Assembly (NCBI GenBank): GCA_964344175.1
Contig: CAYFMI010000012.1
Location: 1 to 63,289, forward strand
Length of the DNA stretch: 63,289 nucleotides
Reading direction: 5' to 3'
Origin: NIOZ-UU35 sp964344175
GTDB taxonomy: Bacteria; Chloroflexota; Anaerolineae; Anaerolineales; UBA11858
Positions 25,525 through 35,330 of this stretch are shown in pieces. The notes beneath the pieces are model-generated. The model was not told the origin of the DNA. It saw only the letters and a list, made by a program, of their open reading frames with translations, and did not search any database. The translations under genes were made by a program, and so were the position numbers. Position 1 is the stretch's first letter; each line of letters starts with the position of its first letter.

Positions 25525-25564
25525 GGATCCGGTGATTTTAAACCATCCCCAAATTACCGGATCT
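25525..25564. repeat. Imperfect palindromic spacer repeat
   Basis: GGATCCGGTGATTT at 25525-25538 pairs with AAATTACCGGATCT at 25551-25564 at 12 of 14 positions. The longest upstream reading of the next gene would translate it, but the real start is after it. Confidence 0.6.
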
Positions 25565-25581
25565 CTGATGGCTTTTTGTCT

Positions 25582-26775
25582 ATGTCTACACAGCCCCGTA
25601 TTATTATCCTCCGCTCGAATCCCATCGATCCTGACCCGCGCGTGGAAAAAGCGGCGGCTGTCCTCGTCGGTGCTGGATACGGGGTCACTCTGCTGGGATG
25701 GGATCGGAATGCGGCGTTGCCCGTTCGCCAAATCGTCGCTGGAGTGGATTGTATCCGCTTGCCGATTCGGGCAAAATTTGGGCGCGGCCTGGCAAATTTA
25801 TGGTCGTTATTGCGCTGGCAATGGGGCCTTTTGCGCTGGCTGGTACACCATCGTCGGGATTATGCCATTTTGCATGCCTGTGATTTCGACACCGTTGTAC
25901 CGGCGCTGGCATGCAAATTTTTGTTTGGCAAACAGATCGTCTACGATATTTTCGATTTTTATGCCGATCATTTGCGCGCCACGCCCGATTGGGTAAGGGC
26001 GCTCATCCGTGCCCTGGATTTGTGGGCTATCCGCCGCGTGGATGCGTTGATCGTTGTAGATGATGCCCGCTGGGCGCAGGTTGGGCAGCGTTTGCCGGAA
26101 AATCGGTCGGTTATTCTGAATACGCCGGAGGATGTTTTTGAGAGGATTAACCGCGCAGGCGATAAGGATGAAGAAAAACATCGAGTTTTTACGAATCTTG
26201 CAGCACAAAGCGAATTCGCGTTAAAAATTGTTTATGTCGGCCTCTTGCAAATCGAGCGCGGTTTGTTGGATGTGCTGGCCTTGCTGGGCGACCATCCCGA
26301 ATGGCGCCTTGATCTGGCCGGGTTTGGCGGCGACGAGGCGCAAATCATAGGTTTGGCCGAGGGACTCCCCAACATTGCCTGGCATGGACGAATTCCTTAT
26401 GCTCAGGCCCTGACCCTGGCAGCGGAAGCAGATGTGCTCCTGGCGCTTTATGACCCCGCCTTGAAAAATCACCGCTATGCCAGTCCTAACAAACTTTACG
26501 AGGCGATGATGTTGGGGAAGCCTGTGATCGTCGCCGAGGGCACAAATATCGACCGTATCGTGCAGGAAGAGAACTGCGGCCTGGTAGTGAGGTATGGTTG
26601 TATGTCAGAACTTGCCAAAGCCTTCGAGCGTCTGAAAAATGACACCGCCCTGCGCACCGAATTTGCCGCAAACGCCCGACGTGCCTACGAAAAGAAACAT
26701 AACTGGCAAACAATGGCAACCCGCCTCCTGCACCTCTACCAACAACTACGACAAAATCCGCCCCACCAACTATAG
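25582..26775 (+). CDS. GT4-family glycosyltransferase
   Basis: A 397-residue GT-B retaining transferase. The N-terminal half starts IIILRSNPIDPDPRVEKAA, typical of GT4 enzymes. The C-terminal donor site has NKLYEAMMLGKPVIVAEGT, where the usual EAMA..PVI pattern is seen. ATG 25582 starts the conserved sequence; codons from 25513 translate a palindromic spacer. It lies just after the exporter ATPase. Confidence 0.87.
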   Translation: MSTQPRIIILRSNPIDPDPRVEKAAAVLVGAGYGVTLLGWDRNAALPVRQIVAGVDCIRLPIRAKFGRGLANLWSLLRWQWGLLRWLVHHRRDYAILHACDFDTVVPALACKFLFGKQIVYDIFDFYADHLRATPDWVRALIRALDLWAIRRVDALIVVDDARWAQVGQRLPENRSVILNTPEDVFERINRAGDKDEEKHRVFTNLAAQSEFALKIVYVGLLQIERGLLDVLALLGDHPEWRLDLAGFGGDEAQIIGLAEGLPNIAWHGRIPYAQALTLAAEADVLLALYDPALKNHRYASPNKLYEAMMLGKPVIVAEGTNIDRIVQEENCGLVVRYGCMSELAKAFERLKNDTALRTEFAANARRAYEKKHNWQTMATRLLHLYQQLRQNPPHQL

Positions 26776-26801
26776 ACTTTTCTCATTAACTTGCTATCCC
26801 G

Positions 26802-27938
26802 ATGCCCAAAATCATCCTCGCTGCCAACACCGACTGGTATTTATATAACTTTCGATATGCGCTCATCCACACACTGCGGGAGGCAGGCTTCGACGTTGCG
26901 CTGCTCTCCCCCCCGGGGGAGTTCGTCCTGCGTTTTCAGGAGGCTGGTTTTCACTGGCAGCCGTGGTTCCTGCGTCGCCGCAGTGTGGCTCCGTGGGTGG
27001 AGTTGATCTCACTCCTGGAGCTGGCGCGTATTTATCGGCGCGAGCAGCCCGATCTCGTCCATCATCATACGATTAAGGCCGTGTTCTACGGCTCAATAGC
27101 TGCCAGTTGGGTTGGCACACCCGGCGTAGTGAACTCTATCTCTGGGCGCGGTTATGTTTTCCAGGGCGCCGATTGGCTGGCGCGCGCCCTGAAAGCGGCA
27201 ATCAGCCCGCTCTACCGGCAAATGATGCACGAAGCCGCCTCTGCGGTTATTTTTGAAAACCAGGCGGATCAGGAATTTTTTCTTGAGCAAAATTTTATCT
27301 CCCCGACGCGCACCTGGTTGATAGAGGGAGTCGGCGCAGACCCACAGCGATTTGTTCCCACGCCGGAGCCGCCTGGCCCGGTGATTGTGTTGATGGCGGC
27401 GCGTACCCTGTGGAACAAAGGAGTGGGAATTTTTGTCGAAGCTTCTCGCATTTTAGAAGAACGCTTGCAGGTGCGCATGGTGCTGGTTGGCGGGCCGGAT
27501 CCTGGCAACCCGGCCTCGCTGACACCCAATATGCTGCGTGCCTGGCATCGCGAAGGTGTCATTGAATGGTGGGGCTGGCAGCATGATATGGAGCGGGTCT
27601 ATGCCCAGGCGCATATTGTGGCTTTGCCGACCATGTACGGTGAAGGCGTCCCCACCGCATTGATCGAAGCTGCGGCTTGCGGACGCCCGATCATTGCAAG
27701 CGATATTCCCGGATGCCGCGCCATACTCCAACATGAGCGCAATGGTCTGTTGGTCCCAACCAATGATCCTTACGCGCTGGCTTTTGCCATTGAGCAATTG
27801 GCCCTCGACCCGGCCAGGCGCATAGTCATGGGCGCTGCCGGGCGTCAGATGATGTTAGAGCGATTCACCCATCACCATATCAATAATCGTACCTTGCAGG
27901 TGTATCAACACGTATTGGAAGCCGTGAAAATCGGGTAA
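26802..27938 (+). CDS. GT4-family glycosyltransferase (PglA-like)
   Basis: A 378-residue GT-B transferase: IILAANTDWYLYNFRYALI at the start, VHHHTIKAVFYGSIAA, GRGYVFQG, and the C-terminal donor motif YGEGVPTALIEAAACGRPII. Its pattern resembles PglA/CapM-type transferases that add HexNAc to an undecaprenyl-diphosphate-linked sugar. It overlaps no neighbour; the gap to the previous gene is 26 bases. Confidence 0.88.
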   Translation: MPKIILAANTDWYLYNFRYALIHTLREAGFDVALLSPPGEFVLRFQEAGFHWQPWFLRRRSVAPWVELISLLELARIYRREQPDLVHHHTIKAVFYGSIAASWVGTPGVVNSISGRGYVFQGADWLARALKAAISPLYRQMMHEAASAVIFENQADQEFFLEQNFISPTRTWLIEGVGADPQRFVPTPEPPGPVIVLMAARTLWNKGVGIFVEASRILEERLQVRMVLVGGPDPGNPASLTPNMLRAWHREGVIEWWGWQHDMERVYAQAHIVALPTMYGEGVPTALIEAAACGRPIIASDIPGCRAILQHERNGLLVPTNDPYALAFAIEQLALDPARRIVMGAAGRQMMLERFTHHHINNRTLQVYQHVLEAVKIG

Positions 27939-27974
27939 AATCGGGTTTTCGATATTAACCAATTAAACACGAAC

Positions 27975-28026
27975 TGCGCAGGCGCAAAGACACGAAGTTT
28001 TTTCTTTGCATCTTTGTGCCTGCGTA
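27975..28026. repeat. CACAAAGACAC-type inverted repeat
   Basis: Arms 27975-27997 and 28004-28026 pair at about 17 of 23 positions around a T-run. It is related to 9298-9347 and 17940-17995 and separates the GT4 gene from the Wzz-like gene. Confidence 0.65.
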
Positions 28027-28053
28027 ATGAAAGATTTTTGTGCGAATAAATTT

Positions 28054-29103
28054 ATGCTAGAAGACTGGAATTTACGCGACTACATCCTCACCCTTACCCA
28101 TCGCTGGCATCTTGTCGCGCGGGCCTTTCTCGTTGGCGCGCTCTTGGGCTGGGGGGCGAGCAAATTGCTCCCGCCGACCTATCGCGCCAACCTTGATCTT
28201 TACGTGGGAATTGACGCCTATCGCGGCCCGCGCGACCGCTATATTGTTGGCGTAGCGCAAGATGAGTTCCGCAATCTGGATGATTACAAGAATTGGAATA
28301 TGGAACAACTTAATGAGTTGGCGCGTGGCGATGACTATCTTATAGCTGCGCTGGCGGCTTTGCAGGTTGAAGATCCGTATTGGCATGATATCGCCCCTGC
28401 CGACCTGCACCCCATGCTGCGCGGCTCTTGGCGCAACGCCGGTCGCTGGCATCTCGCCGCCGAAGCAGAGAACCCAGAACACGCCGCCCAATTAGTATGT
28501 GCCTGGGCTGTGGTTGTGAATGAGCGGGTCAACACAGCCATTGGGCACGCCCGCCAGGTCGTAGCTCTGGATACGCGTATGGTTGCTTTGGCAGACGAAC
28601 TCGCCGAGATGGAACAGCGTCAGCGCTTGTTGACGCAAATTGATTTGAATCTTGCAGATTTTTATGAGGATGTGGAAACCAGTCAAGTTGTGGATATTTA
28701 CACCCGGGATCGGATGTTGGCCCAGGCAGCCCGCGCCGCCGATTGGGGGGCAGGTTGGTCGCTGATTCTCGAAGCGATTCCTGCACCCCAAGCCGATGAT
28801 GCCGCATACCTGGCCTGGCTGAGCGAAGTCCGCGCCCTGCTCCAGGCCGACCTGTATGACCTGCCCGCCCGCATAAATGACCTCCAGGTGCAATATGATC
28901 GTTTAGCCGAGGATTATGCCCGTGAAGCCGAACTCAGTTGGGCGCTTTCGGCGAATCTAAGTTTGGGCTTGCCCGAAGAAATCGCGCCAGCGGTTGAAGA
29001 TATACGCCCGGCGGGTCGGCTCATGCTCGTGGGTGGTTTTGTGGCCGTGCTGGCCTGGCTACTCGTTGAACTGGCGCGCAGCACGCCCCGAGGAAAGATC
29101 TAG
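28054..29103 (+). CDS. Wzz-like polysaccharide chain-length regulator
   Basis: A 349-residue membrane protein with one helix near the N-terminus (WHLVARAFLVGALLGWGASKLLP) and one near the C-terminus (LMLVGGFVAVLAWLLVELA), with a mostly helical extracytoplasmic part between. That two-helix topology is typical of Wzz/PCP proteins. ATG 28054 (MLEDWNLRDYI) is chosen; ATG 28027 would add nine residues next to the repeat. No tyrosine-kinase domain is fused. Its stop overlaps the GTG start of the next gene by one base (TAGTG), which implies translational coupling. Confidence 0.78.
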   Translation: MLEDWNLRDYILTLTHRWHLVARAFLVGALLGWGASKLLPPTYRANLDLYVGIDAYRGPRDRYIVGVAQDEFRNLDDYKNWNMEQLNELARGDDYLIAALAALQVEDPYWHDIAPADLHPMLRGSWRNAGRWHLAAEAENPEHAAQLVCAWAVVVNERVNTAIGHARQVVALDTRMVALADELAEMEQRQRLLTQIDLNLADFYEDVETSQVVDIYTRDRMLAQAARAADWGAGWSLILEAIPAPQADDAAYLAWLSEVRALLQADLYDLPARINDLQVQYDRLAEDYAREAELSWALSANLSLGLPEEIAPAVEDIRPAGRLMLVGGFVAVLAWLLVELARSTPRGKI

Positions 29104-30518
29104 TGCTGCGAGTGTGGCTGCCGCGGGTACAGAAAAGCGTTTGGGCGCTGTTCCTGCTTACTTTACCAATAACCAGCTTCCCCTACTTTCCAGGCGGCGT
29201 TGGCGGACGCACCGAAGTGCGCCCGCTAGCTATCTACCCTCTAATTGCCCTGCTAATCATGTATACCTTGCCGCGGCTTTTCTCCCATTCTACGCCGCGC
29301 CCGGTGCTGCCATTAGGGGCTTTTGTGCTGGTTGCATTGGTCAGTACGGCTTTGGCCTTTACCCACGGCATCGACCCTGATATTGGCATCAGCGTGACCT
29401 CGCGGTCCGTGCGCATGACCGTAACGCTCTTTCTGGGGGCTGCGTTTTACCTTACCGTTGCCGTGATCCCCCGCACCGCCAGTGAATTGCGCTTCGCACT
29501 GCGCTGGCTGTATGCCGGGTTTGGGGTGGCCTTGTTGTGGGGCTGTGTGCAGATTGGCTATATATTGTTTTATACCCCGGAATATTTCGACTTGATCGAA
29601 TATTTACAGGGCTTTTTCTCGGTGCGCGGCCTCTTTGAAACGCGCATCTCTGGCTTGACTTATGAGCCAAATTGGTTCGCCGAGCAGATTACCTTTTTGC
29701 TGATGCCCTGGCTTTTCGCGGCGGCTATGTCTGGATTCTCGGCGTTTCGATGGCGTTGGCGCTTTGTGACCGTTGAGTTGCTGCTTTTGATCTGGGCTTC
29801 ATTTGTGTTGGTGTATACCTTCTCGCGTACCGGCTACGTTTTATGGGGCATTCAGTTGGCGCTGGCTTTTCTTTTCCGGGGTGGCCGCCAACCCAGACTT
29901 AGCCAGAGTTGGCGCAAGATCCGGGGGCGTTTACTGCAAGTGGGGGTGTTGCTGGTTGTGATGTTAGCAGTAATCTTTCTGGTCGGATCTAAAAATCCCT
30001 ATTTTTCACGGATATGGGGCTATTGGAGTGATGAAGATGCCCGCGGCACTTATCTAGAATACATTGCCGTTAGTCAGCGAATTTATTATTGGGAAACCGC
30101 CTACCGCATATATGAAGATCACCCCTGGTTGGGGGTTGGCCTGGGAAACTATACCTTTTATTTCGAAGAGACCCTTACCGATCGACCGCTGTTCCCTACG
30201 CCAGAATTGCTGTATAAATTTACGCCTGAAGAGGGGCGCAATCGGTTAGTCGTACCAAAGAATTTGTTTGCCCGCATTCTGGCCGAGACCGGGCTGGTGG
30301 GGTCGGCTGCTTTTGTGGCCTTCCAGACCGGCTTGCTGGGCGCGGCCGTATACTTATTTCTTGCACCGGAACAGGAAGCGCGTTATTGGGGCCTCGCCGG
30401 GCTTCTCTCGCTGACGGTTTTCCTGGGGGTGGCTTTTTCGGTCGATTCGTTTGCTATTCCCAATATGTGGGTTGTCTTTGGGCTGATTACGGCTGGCCTA
30501 CAGGTATATAAAAAATGA
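29103..30518 (+). CDS. O-antigen ligase/polymerase-like membrane protein
   Basis: A 471-residue protein with about 11-12 hydrophobic helices and a large loop carrying YYWETAYRIYEDHPWLGVGLGNY, the H/PxxGxG-type Wzy_C motif of O-antigen ligases (WaaL) and polymerases (Wzy). It would polymerise or attach the glycan outside the cytoplasmic membrane. It starts with GTG, coupled to the Wzz-like gene, and its TGA overlaps the next ATG (ATGA). Confidence 0.85.
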   Translation: MLRVWLPRVQKSVWALFLLTLPITSFPYFPGGVGGRTEVRPLAIYPLIALLIMYTLPRLFSHSTPRPVLPLGAFVLVALVSTALAFTHGIDPDIGISVTSRSVRMTVTLFLGAAFYLTVAVIPRTASELRFALRWLYAGFGVALLWGCVQIGYILFYTPEYFDLIEYLQGFFSVRGLFETRISGLTYEPNWFAEQITFLLMPWLFAAAMSGFSAFRWRWRFVTVELLLLIWASFVLVYTFSRTGYVLWGIQLALAFLFRGGRQPRLSQSWRKIRGRLLQVGVLLVVMLAVIFLVGSKNPYFSRIWGYWSDEDARGTYLEYIAVSQRIYYWETAYRIYEDHPWLGVGLGNYTFYFEETLTDRPLFPTPELLYKFTPEEGRNRLVVPKNLFARILAETGLVGSAAFVAFQTGLLGAAVYLFLAPEQEARYWGLAGLLSLTVFLGVAFSVDSFAIPNMWVVFGLITAGLQVYKK

Positions 30519-32155
30519 AACAGCACCATCCTAATTATTCACGCGTTACAAAATGGGGGATGATTATCATCGGCTTGATCTATTTCTCGTTGATGATTTT
30601 CCCAAACCTGACCGGCGTGCAAGATTGGAATATGCTCTCGATTTTCGAGAAGGATGAGTTTGCCCAACACGAACATGTCATCCGCATGCTGACGCCGGGG
30701 AATACGTTCTACGATACGGTGCGCCATTTTGTGGTGTATTTGCATTATTTCTATGGGTATCCTTTTTATTTCTTGTCGGCGCTGATATTGCTGCCCTATC
30801 GTCTATTGGCTGGGGCGCATTGGGCAGAAAACACGGCAGTGGTCATGCTGCTTTTACGCCAACTGGTCAGTGTGCTGCCAATGGTGATGGCAATTGCACT
30901 AATGGTTCGTATGCAAACCGAACACAGACGCCCCCTTAAGGCGTTGAGTTTATTTGCGTTTTTACTGGCTATCCCAGCCGTAGTACTCAATAATTTTTGG
31001 TGGCACCCAGATAGTTTGGCAATTTTGCTAGTAGCGCTGATTTTCTATTTTATCGGGCGCGATGACTTTAAGTTTGGCAAGTTCTTTTTTCTGACCGCGG
31101 CAGCCTGCGGAGTAGCTGTCAGCGTGAAATATGTCGGCGTGTTTTTTGTGCTTGCCATCCCTGCGTATATTTTTTGGGGAATCATGATCAAAAAGATCAA
31201 TTGGCAGCGGGGAGTTTTTCTGGCGGTATCTTTTGTGGGAGTCATGGCGCTGGGCTTGGTGGTCTCGAACCCCTTGTTGTTAGTACCTTCGGAGCGTCAA
31301 GAAATTATCGCCACCATGCAATTGCAATTCGTGCAAACGCGCAGCGGTTATTACAGCGCCAACCCTGAGTGGAATTTGAGCGCCGAGAAACTCGACCGCA
31401 TCGTTTGGCCGTTTTACGGCCAGGGGTGGGCGTTAATTGTGATGACGGCTGGATTGATAAAAGGCATCATCTCGAAAAAACATCGCCTGCTCAACGGTAT
31501 GATCTTGGCCTTCTTGCTGCCCTATTTCCTGACCCTGGGAACATCATCGATTCGCCCGCTCTATTTTTTACCGATGATGATCCCGCTGGCTTCAGCGCTG
31601 GGGCATCTTTTCCCAGAGTCGATTTTACGCCCGTTGATGAACAGAGGGCAATCGCTCCAGCGGCGGGCCACTGCGTTGCTGCCTTTCGGTTTGCTGGCGT
31701 TGCTCCTGGTGCAGTTTGGATTGTATCTACAACAAGATTATGTCGTATATACGGATGTCCTCTACCGGGAAGCGCGTTCGGTGAGTATCGCTTTCTATCA
31801 CGAGGTGGAATCTCGCCTCGCTGAGTTGGACCTCGCCGATGAAGATTTGGTGGTCTACCGCGACCCCACAGCGTATGTGCCGCCTAAAACGAATTATGAT
31901 GTCCTGATGAAGTGGAAATTAGCGTCGTATGATTACTTGAATTCAACGCAGCCGGATGTACTATTCTTGGAAATGGATTATGTATTAGAATTTACCAAGC
32001 CCGATGCGGTGGAAAACGCAGTTGATGCGGGTGATATGCAGGCCTGGCAAGATTTTTATGGAGACGCCTATGCCGATGAGTTGCCTGGGTATGCAATTAT
32101 TTATCAGAACGAATATGGGTTGGCGCTGATCCGCAGCGCGTTATTGGAACAATAG
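30515..32155 (+). CDS. GT39-like polytopic glycosyltransferase
   Basis: A 546-residue membrane protein with around 11 helices. The first extracytoplasmic loop has SIFEKDEFAQHEHVIRML, with acidic residues where GT39-like enzymes hold their catalytic Asp. LNNFWWHPDSL follows in a later loop. It is translationally coupled to the ligase-like gene and ends the plus-strand glycan cluster. Confidence 0.75.
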   Translation: MKQHHPNYSRVTKWGMIIIGLIYFSLMIFPNLTGVQDWNMLSIFEKDEFAQHEHVIRMLTPGNTFYDTVRHFVVYLHYFYGYPFYFLSALILLPYRLLAGAHWAENTAVVMLLLRQLVSVLPMVMAIALMVRMQTEHRRPLKALSLFAFLLAIPAVVLNNFWWHPDSLAILLVALIFYFIGRDDFKFGKFFFLTAAACGVAVSVKYVGVFFVLAIPAYIFWGIMIKKINWQRGVFLAVSFVGVMALGLVVSNPLLLVPSERQEIIATMQLQFVQTRSGYYSANPEWNLSAEKLDRIVWPFYGQGWALIVMTAGLIKGIISKKHRLLNGMILAFLLPYFLTLGTSSIRPLYFLPMMIPLASALGHLFPESILRPLMNRGQSLQRRATALLPFGLLALLLVQFGLYLQQDYVVYTDVLYREARSVSIAFYHEVESRLAELDLADEDLVVYRDPTAYVPPKTNYDVLMKWKLASYDYLNSTQPDVLFLEMDYVLEFTKPDAVENAVDAGDMQAWQDFYGDAYADELPGYAIIYQNEYGLALIRSALLEQ

Positions 32156-32205
32156 AGTGAAGCGATGAATTTTACTGTGCACCCGAACGTTAATGGAGGA
32201 TCGGA

Positions 32206-34287
32206 ATGAATCGAACGGTATGGATACTGATTATTATTTTAGTGGTTGTGTTATTCTGTTGTTGTTTGTGCTTCGTTGCCCTTGCAGGAGCCGGGGTGGC
32301 CGTGCAGTCTCTTCAAGATGGCGGCACCACCTGGGAGTGGGAAGCAGGCCCGCCGACAGCTACGCCAGTGGTTGTGCGCCCCTCGCCAGGGTCAACAGAA
32401 GTGGACACCAATGCAACCCCCACCCCCGAGGATCAGGATCCTGCCTCCCCCCACGCGTCCGAGGCTCTCTCTGCTGAAGAAATGGACACCCTCCAAACCC
32501 TGAACGCTGCCGTGGTCCCGGTCAACGATCTGCTGGAGCTGGCGCAACGTCTCGAAGGTAAGGAGAATATCCCATTGACGATCGCAGCGCCCGCCAATCC
32601 TTTGCAAGTTGGGGAGCATCAGGTGATGTGGCTGACGAATGTGGATACCAATGAGAGTTTTCAGGTGGATGTCACGTTGGAATATGTCACCGATCATGTC
32701 TATTTTTGGATCGAAGATGGCGTTGATTTTGAAGAGCAAAAATTAGCTGCGCTGACAGAGACATTCGAAAACGAAATTTACCCCACCAATCGCGCATTTT
32801 TTGGCAGCGAGTGGACGCCCGGTGTAGATGGGGACCCGCACCTGTATATCATTTATGCGGGCGGGTTGGGGTATGGTTTGGCGGGATATTTCTCCTCCGC
32901 CGATGAATATCATCCTTTAGCGCACGAATACTCGAACGCGCACGAATCCTTTGTGCTGAATGCCGATACCATCGCGCTTTCAGGTGATTTCACCCTGGGG
33001 GTGCTGGCCCATGAATTCCAGCACATGATCCACTGGTATCGCGATCGCAATGAGTCTTCCTGGCTCAATGAAGGTTTTTCGGAGCTGGCGGCCTTTATCA
33101 ATGGTTACGATATTGGCGGTTTCGACTATTTATATACCCTAGATCCAGATTTGCAATTGAATGATTGGCCCAACGATCCCAGCGCGACCTCACCCCATTA
33201 TGGGGCCGCCTTTCTCTTTGTGAACTACTTTTTAGATCGTTTCGGAGAACAGGCCACCCAGGCTTTGGTGGCGCATCCCGATAATGGCATGGCGAGCGTA
33301 GATGCCGTTCTGCAGGAACTCAACATCAGCGATCCGCTTTCCGGCGCGCCCATAAGTGCCGATGATGTTTTTATCGATTGGGTGTTGGCAACCTATTTAC
33401 AATCGTCCTCCGTTGCCGATGGGCGTTTTGTCTATAACAACTACCCGAACGCGCCGCTAACCAGTGCGACCGAGTCAATCTACGAATGTCCATCCGAAAT
33501 GCGGACGCGCGATGTGCATCAATATGGCGTAGACTATTATCGCATTGCCTGCCAGGGCGAATACAATGTGCACTTCGAGGGCAGTGTCCAGGTTGGGGTA
33601 TTACCGGCCAACCCACGCTCCGGTGAGTATGCCTTTTGGTCGAATAAAGGCGACGAATCGGATATGACCCTCACCCGCAATTTCGATTTTCGCGAGCATG
33701 ATGGGTCATTAACATTGACTTATTGGACATGGTACGACATCGAGGCCGATTACGATTATGTCTACCTCGAAGCCTCCGTAGATGGCGAACGCTGGCAAAT
33801 TCTCAACACACCTTCAGGAACTAACCTGGATCCGTCTGGCAACAGCTATGGCTGGGCTTACAATGGTCTCTCTGGGGGGGATAGCCGCTGGATTGAAGAA
33901 CGTGTGGATATTTCCCAATTTGCCGGGCAAGAAGTGCAATTGCGTTTTGAGTATATTACCGATGCGGCCGTCAATGGGGAGGGATTCTTGCTCGATGATA
34001 TTGCCATCCCCGAGGTGGGGTATGCTTCCGACTTCGAGGCTGATTCTGGCGGTTGGGAGGCAGCCGGCTTTGTGCGGATTCGCAATGAACTGCCCCAAAC
34101 CTTTAGCCTGGCGATGATTAGCATCGGCGAAACGACCCGCGTCGAAAGAATCCCGCTAGGGCCGGATAACGCTGTGGATATTCCCGTAACGATAGACGGC
34201 GATGGAAACGAAGTCATTTTTGTCGTCACCGGCACAACGCGGTACACTCGTCAAACGGCTGCCTATCGATTTGAGATTATTCCCTGA
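32206..34287 (+). CDS. Membrane-anchored zinc metallopeptidase (M30/M6 type)
   Basis: A 693-residue protein with one N-terminal membrane helix followed by a Thr/Pro linker (PPTATPVVVRPSPG). The catalytic domain carries LAHEFQHMIHWYRDRNESSW near residue 270 and LNEGFSELA, giving HExxH plus a downstream Glu as zinc ligands. This fits hyicolysin-like M30 or immune inhibitor A-like M6 peptidases. The C-terminal part holds a jelly-roll domain (VYLEASVDGERWQIL to FLLDDIAIPE). It should act outside the cell. GGAGG lies 8 bases before ATG 32206. Confidence 0.82.
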   Translation: MNRTVWILIIILVVVLFCCCLCFVALAGAGVAVQSLQDGGTTWEWEAGPPTATPVVVRPSPGSTEVDTNATPTPEDQDPASPHASEALSAEEMDTLQTLNAAVVPVNDLLELAQRLEGKENIPLTIAAPANPLQVGEHQVMWLTNVDTNESFQVDVTLEYVTDHVYFWIEDGVDFEEQKLAALTETFENEIYPTNRAFFGSEWTPGVDGDPHLYIIYAGGLGYGLAGYFSSADEYHPLAHEYSNAHESFVLNADTIALSGDFTLGVLAHEFQHMIHWYRDRNESSWLNEGFSELAAFINGYDIGGFDYLYTLDPDLQLNDWPNDPSATSPHYGAAFLFVNYFLDRFGEQATQALVAHPDNGMASVDAVLQELNISDPLSGAPISADDVFIDWVLATYLQSSSVADGRFVYNNYPNAPLTSATESIYECPSEMRTRDVHQYGVDYYRIACQGEYNVHFEGSVQVGVLPANPRSGEYAFWSNKGDESDMTLTRNFDFREHDGSLTLTYWTWYDIEADYDYVYLEASVDGERWQILNTPSGTNLDPSGNSYGWAYNGLSGGDSRWIEERVDISQFAGQEVQLRFEYITDAAVNGEGFLLDDIAIPEVGYASDFEADSGGWEAAGFVRIRNELPQTFSLAMISIGETTRVERIPLGPDNAVDIPVTIDGDGNEVIFVVTGTTRYTRQTAAYRFEIIP

Positions 34288-34326
34288 GATCCAGGGTTTT
34301 CACGCCCCCTCATGCATGGAATCAGA

Positions 34327-34368
34327 AAGGGTGTGCCAGTTTTTTTCCGGCACACCCTTGTTTTTTTG
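34327..34368 (+). terminator. Rho-independent terminator after the metallopeptidase
   Basis: AAGGGTGTGCC at 34327-34337 pairs with GGCACACCCTT at 34349-34359 and is followed by GTTTTTTT. It lies between convergent genes, and the T-run in the loop and tail would suit the plus strand best. Confidence 0.9.
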
Positions 34369-34410
34369 GTGATGTTTTTGAGAATGGGGACATCTGAAAA
34401 TCCCCGCCCG

Positions 34411-34638
34411 TTATTGCAGTTGATGTTTCTGCGGCTGGCGCAGGGTTGCTAATTGAGCTTCGAGATCGGCGCGGCGGGTTTGTGCCGCAGCCTGAACTTC
34501 CTGCTGGAGGTCCAGAACACGAGCTTGTAGTTGCGTACGAATATCCTCCCCAGATGTTGGCGTGATCAGCAGGGCAACCGTTGCGCCAACCACACCGCCA
34601 ATTGCTAAACCAAAAATGAAATTCATGACCCGCTTCAT
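34411..34638 (-). CDS. YtxH domain-containing protein
   Basis: A small 75-residue protein: one N-terminal helix with the glycine-rich FGLAIGGVVGATVALLITPTSGED signature of the YtxH family, then an amphipathic, probably coiled-coil tail rich in Gln and Ala. Members are usually membrane-anchored stress-associated proteins of unclear function. Start 34638 has AAGGAG upstream; ATG at 34626 is an alternative. It stands alone on the minus strand. Confidence 0.82.
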   Translation of the reverse strand: MKRVMNFIFGLAIGGVVGATVALLITPTSGEDIRTQLQARVLDLQQEVQAAAQTRRADLEAQLATLRQPQKHQLQ

Positions 34639-34760
34639 GTATCGCTCCTTTCAGATGACTTCGTCTTATGACTTGCTAGGTTACTTTATACTTGATATTA
34701 TAATTGCAAACCATCCTTTTGCGGTGGTAGAAAACGCTATTGCTGAAGTTGGAGATGATG

Positions 34761-35312
34761 ATGCAAAATCCCTTTTCGTTCATCGCTGAGCGTGCCCGCG
34801 GCCGAATCTTCTGGCCGTTAGTGTTGTCGACCGTGCTTGCCATGGCGGTGATGAATATTTCTGGCGCGCCGTTAACTACCGCTGCCGCTCCAGCGGGGAT
34901 CGTATCCTACGAGTTGGCCGGGAGTGTAACGCATGCCGGGCAAGTGCTGGCTAGCTGGGATGAAGCAGCTCTTCAACGGGCGGCATTTGTGCAAGGTTTC
35001 GACTTTTTATTTATTCCTCTATATGTATCAGCCATCGCTCTGGGATGTGCCCTGGCTTCATCCGTGTTGGCGCGTCGTGGATGGGCGTTAGCTTGGCTGG
35101 GCAGCGTTCTGGGCTGGGGCCTTATCCTGGCCGGATTGCTCGACATTGTCGAGAATATTGCTTTGCTGGTGATGCTATTTAATGCCCCTGCCGATCCCTG
35201 GCCTGCGATAGCCTATTGGTGCGCGATCCCGAAATTTGGTTTGATCGTCATGGGCTTGTTGTACGCGCTGTTTGGCGGTTTGCTCTCCCTGTTTTCAAGA
35301 AGCGCGTCGTGA
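34761..35312 (+). CDS. Hypothetical membrane protein
   Basis: A protein of about 183 residues with four hydrophobic segments (near residues 18-35, 78-98, 105-130 and 155-178) and a soluble loop between the first two. I do not recognise a family. GGAG at 34751-34754 fits the third of three consecutive ATGs (34755, 34758, 34761). A TATAAT near 34694 could be its promoter. It lies before a TPR protein and an LCP protein, so an envelope role is possible. Confidence 0.55.
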   Translation: MQNPFSFIAERARGRIFWPLVLSTVLAMAVMNISGAPLTTAAAPAGIVSYELAGSVTHAGQVLASWDEAALQRAAFVQGFDFLFIPLYVSAIALGCALASSVLARRGWALAWLGSVLGWGLILAGLLDIVENIALLVMLFNAPADPWPAIAYWCAIPKFGLIVMGLLYALFGGLLSLFSRSAS

Positions 35313-35330
35313 ATCGATAATCTTATACAC

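Noticed and set aside
9298..28026. CRISPR array made of the CACAAAGACAC repeats
   Set aside because: The copies are thousands of bases apart, imperfect and palindromic around short loops, with no regular spacers and no cas genes.
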